Of a stretch of 64,000 nt of DNA, positions 61,438 to 64,000 are shown one piece after another (positions within the stretch are counted from its first letter, which is position 1; each line of letters begins with the position of its first letter). The notes beneath the pieces were generated by a model. The model was given only the letters and a program-made list of their open reading frames with translations, did not search any database and was not told the origin of the DNA. The stretch is from Prevotella sp. GTDB lineage: Bacteria; Bacteroidota; Bacteroidia; Bacteroidales; Bacteroidaceae. The stretch is from contig JAFZRU010000027.1 in the NCBI GenBank assembly GCA_017619755.1, positions 1 to 64,000 on the forward strand. Reading direction: 5' to 3'. The translations under genes and the position numbers were made by a program.

Positions 61438-63606
61438 ATGCAGAAGATATTCATCATGGCAGCCGTCATCGCCACCGCCACTCCGGCTATCACCCAAGCT
61501 CAGGAGAAACCAAACATCGGCAAGAGTGCCATCACCTTGAAGAGCGACCTTCTCACTCCCGAAGCGCTGTGGGCGATGGGCCGTATCAGCAGTTATGCCC
61601 CCTCCCCCGATGGCCGTTTCGTGGCCTACCAAGTGGGCTATTACAGTGTGAAAGAGAATGCCAGCCACCACGTGCTGTGCATCGTCAACAGCGATGGCAG
61701 TGGCCAGCGTCAGCTCACCACGACATCGGCCAATGAGACAGACCCGTCATGGCTTGGCGACCGCCTTGCCTTCCTCACGGGCGGCGAGATATGGACGATG
61801 GCCCCCGACGGTAGCGACCGCCGTCAACTGAGCCATACCGATGGCAAGGTGGAGGGCTACAAGTTCTCTCCCGATGGCCGTCGCGTGTTATACATCCAGT
61901 CCATCCCTTACCACGACATCATCCAAGAGAATCCCGCCGACCTTCCGAAGGCTACCGGTCGGTTGGTGACCGACCTGATGTACCGTCACTGGGACCACTA
62001 CGTGGAGAGCATCGCCCATCCCTTCGTGGCCGAAGTGGGTGCCAATGGCATCGGTTCTGGCACAGACCTGCTTGAAGGCGAGCCTTTTGAGTGCCCGATG
62101 GAACCTTTCGGCGGTGTCGAGCAACTCGACTGGAGTCGTGACTCCAAGCAAGTGGCCTACACCTGTAGGAAGAAGACAGGCGTGGCCTACTCCATCTCCA
62201 CCGACTCCGACATCTTTTTATATGATGTGGAAAAAAAGACGACGCGCAACCTTTGCAAGCCCTCTCATTACAAAGCCCCGGCTGTCGATGCCACCAAGAC
62301 GCTGCGCACGCAGTCTGTCAACGCCCCGGAAAACCTGAAGAATCACCCCGGCTACGACCAGAATCCCCAATTCTCTCCCGACGGCAAATACGTGGCATGG
62401 TTGAGCATGGCTCGCGACGGGTATGAGAGCGACCGCCAGCGGCTGTGCGTTTACGACCTCGCCACAGGCCGGGAGCAGTTCGTTACGGAGAGTTTCGACT
62501 CCAATGTCGATGACTTCTGTTGGTCGGACACCAAGGACGCCCTGCTCTACTTCATTGGCGTGTGGCACGGCACGGAGAACCTCTACTCTGTGAATTGGAA
62601 AGGCGAGGTGAAACAACTCACGAGCGACTGGGCCGACTTCGGTTCGTTGAAGATGCTCGGCGACGGCAAGCGTCTCATCGCCGAACGTCATCACTACATG
62701 GCCCCCGCCGACCTCTATCTTGTTTCTCCCTCCACGAAGAAACAGGCAAAAACGAGCCTCACCCAGCTTACCTTCGAGAACCGTCACATCCTCGACCAGT
62801 TGGCCAAGGGCAGCGTCGAGCAGCGGTGGGTGAAGAGCACAGACGGCCAGGACATGATGTATTGGGTGATCCTGCCTCCACATTTCGACGCCTCCAAGAA
62901 ATACCCCACGCTGCTGTTCTGCGAGGGCGGCCCTCAGAGTCCTGTTTCCCAATTTTGGAGTTACCGTTGGAACTTCATGATCATGGCCTCCCACGGTTAC
63001 GTGGTGGTGGCCCCCAACCGCCACGGCCTCCCCGGCTTTGGTTCTGCATGGTGCGAGCAAATCAGCGGTGACTGGACGGGGCAGTGTATGAAAGACTACT
63101 TGACGGCCATCGACGATGCCTGTTCGCAACTGCCCTACGTCGATCGGGACCGCCTTGGTGCCGTCGGCGCCTCTTTCGGCGGTTTCAGCGTGTATTATCT
63201 CGCGAGCCACCACGACAAGCGGTTCAAGTGCTTCATTGCCCACGACGGTGCTTTCAACTTGGAGGCGATGTACACGGAGACGGAGGAGAACTGGTTCTCC
63301 AACTGGGAATATGACGATGCTTACTGGAACAAGGACCAGACGGCTAATGCCCGAAAGACCTACTCCAACTCCCCCCACCGCTTCGTGGACCAGTGGGACA
63401 CCCCCATCCTTTGCATTCATGGTGAGAAAGACTACCGCATCAACGCCACTCAGGGCATGAGTGCCTTCAACGCCGCCCGCATGCGTGGCATCGAAGCCCA
63501 GCTTCTCATCTTCCCCGACGAGAACCACTGGGTGCTGAAGCCCCAGAACGGCATTCTCTGGCAACGCACCTTCTTCAACTGGCTTGACCGTTGGCTGAAA
63601 AAATAA
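61438..63606 (+). CDS. S9-family dipeptidyl/acylaminoacyl peptidase, secreted
   Basis: A 722-residue protein with signal peptide ending TQAQ. An N-terminal beta-propeller (residues about 35-430, with SPDGRFVAY, SPDGRRVLY and SPDGKYVAW blades) precedes an alpha/beta hydrolase domain with Ser in GASFGGFS, Asp in GEKDYRI and His in PDENHWV. This is the prolyl oligopeptidase family, and the closest type is DPP5-like. It digests peptides in the periplasm. It follows yidC by 7 bases and precedes an MFS gene by 41. Confidence 0.93.
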   Translation: MQKIFIMAAVIATATPAITQAQEKPNIGKSAITLKSDLLTPEALWAMGRISSYAPSPDGRFVAYQVGYYSVKENASHHVLCIVNSDGSGQRQLTTTSANETDPSWLGDRLAFLTGGEIWTMAPDGSDRRQLSHTDGKVEGYKFSPDGRRVLYIQSIPYHDIIQENPADLPKATGRLVTDLMYRHWDHYVESIAHPFVAEVGANGIGSGTDLLEGEPFECPMEPFGGVEQLDWSRDSKQVAYTCRKKTGVAYSISTDSDIFLYDVEKKTTRNLCKPSHYKAPAVDATKTLRTQSVNAPENLKNHPGYDQNPQFSPDGKYVAWLSMARDGYESDRQRLCVYDLATGREQFVTESFDSNVDDFCWSDTKDALLYFIGVWHGTENLYSVNWKGEVKQLTSDWADFGSLKMLGDGKRLIAERHHYMAPADLYLVSPSTKKQAKTSLTQLTFENRHILDQLAKGSVEQRWVKSTDGQDMMYWVILPPHFDASKKYPTLLFCEGGPQSPVSQFWSYRWNFMIMASHGYVVVAPNRHGLPGFGSAWCEQISGDWTGQCMKDYLTAIDDACSQLPYVDRDRLGAVGASFGGFSVYYLASHHDKRFKCFIAHDGAFNLEAMYTETEENWFSNWEYDDAYWNKDQTANARKTYSNSPHRFVDQWDTPILCIHGEKDYRINATQGMSAFNAARMRGIEAQLLIFPDENHWVLKPQNGILWQRTFFNWLDRWLKK

Positions 63607-63647
63607 TAGAAATAGGAAAAACCATAAAAAACAAAACGATAACAGCA

Positions 63648-64000
63648 ATGACAGACACGATAAAAAATAGTTTGCGCGACTCTGCAGCGATGCGCTGGAC
63701 AGCACTTTTGTTGTTGGCTTTGGCGATGTTCTGCTCCTACATTTTCATGGACATCCTCTCTCCCATCAAGGACTTGATGCAAGAGACACGTGGATGGGAC
63801 TCCTCGTCGTTTGGCCGAATGCAAGGTTCCGAGGTGTTCCTTAACGTATTTGCTTTCTTTCTGATTTTCGCAGGTATTATCCTTGACAAGATGGGTGTTC
63901 GCTTCACTGCAATACTTTCAGCTGCAGTAATGTTGATTGGTGCCCTTATCAAGTGGTATGCTGTAAGCGATGCTTTTATCGGCAGTGGAGTAGAGACATG
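63648..64000 (+). CDS. MFS transporter, N-terminal part
   Basis: An open frame from ATG 63648 runs off the end of the window, giving 117 residues. It has a cytoplasmic N-terminus, a helix (TALLLLALAMFCSYIFMDILSP), a loop with SSFGRMQGSEV, then two more helices (FAFFLIFAGIILDKMGVRF with the MFS D-[KR]-x-G-x-R loop, then ILSAAVMLIGALI). The substrate is not visible; the order after an S9 peptidase could suggest peptide uptake. Confidence 0.8.
   Translation, partial: MTDTIKNSLRDSAAMRWTALLLLALAMFCSYIFMDILSPIKDLMQETRGWDSSSFGRMQGSEVFLNVFAFFLIFAGIILDKMGVRFTAILSAAVMLIGALIKWYAVSDAFIGSGVET

Noticed and set aside
62218..63705. A 495-residue minus-strand open frame opposite the S9 peptidase
   Set aside because: Antisense of the conserved peptidase; the composition is unlike a real protein.

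Overview
The window looks like a chromosomal segment of a gut or rumen Bacteroidales bacterium, most likely Prevotella or a close relative. The grounds are the gene families (DUF5686, TamL, a DPP III with a HECLGH motif, BspA-like repeats, dockerin-tailed secreted proteins, many glycoside hydrolases) and the promoters, which repeatedly show the Bacteroidetes pattern TTTG-N19-21-TAnnTTTG. I found no rRNA, tRNA, CRISPR array, insertion sequence or phage gene.

Left part (1-11.4 kb): the tail of a CotH-like gene, a decayed remnant of an ATPase/PD-(D/E)XK gene, a carboxylesterase, a run of hairpins, and a minus-strand gene group for a subtilase, exonuclease VII large subunit (xseA), the outer-membrane assembly lipoprotein TamL, a PagL-type lipid A deacylase and a dockerin-tailed M6 metalloprotease.

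Xylan locus (11.5-26.9 kb): two divergent operons. The minus operon encodes a CE6-like esterase, a GH5, a GH97-GH43 fusion, a GH3 and a CE6-CE1 fusion. The plus operon encodes a GH43-CBM6 protein and a second GH43 with a lectin-like tail. Together they would remove acetyl, feruloyl and arabinosyl side groups from arabinoxylan, cut the backbone and finish the oligosaccharides. No SusC/SusD pair or hybrid two-component sensor lies inside the window. Two facing promoters flank a palindrome that is a candidate operator.

Central part (26.9-39.1 kb): an AlkD-like gene and DPP III, an AraC-type regulator with a striking inverted repeat upstream, a DUF1810 gene, then a tightly packed eight-gene operon: purU, hisH, hisA-hisF, hisIE, ftsE, lysC, lysA and a GT2. 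The hisA and hisF reading frames are joined without a stop codon or an ATG between them, predicting a single 491-residue double-barrel enzyme. This is the most unusual feature of the window.

Right part (39.2-64 kb): a BspA-like LRR protein with a cohesin-like and a dockerin module, an FKBP isomerase, a CDF metal exporter, the primary sigma factor rpoD, a DUF5686 barrel, a Fur-family repressor, several secreted or lipoprotein genes of unknown role, a DegT aminotransferase, an unusual S1 protease lipoprotein, glmS, ugd-rfbC, yidC, an S9 peptidase and the start of an MFS transporter. Several start codons are settled by promoters lying inside the longest open frame, and two genes appear to be leaderless.
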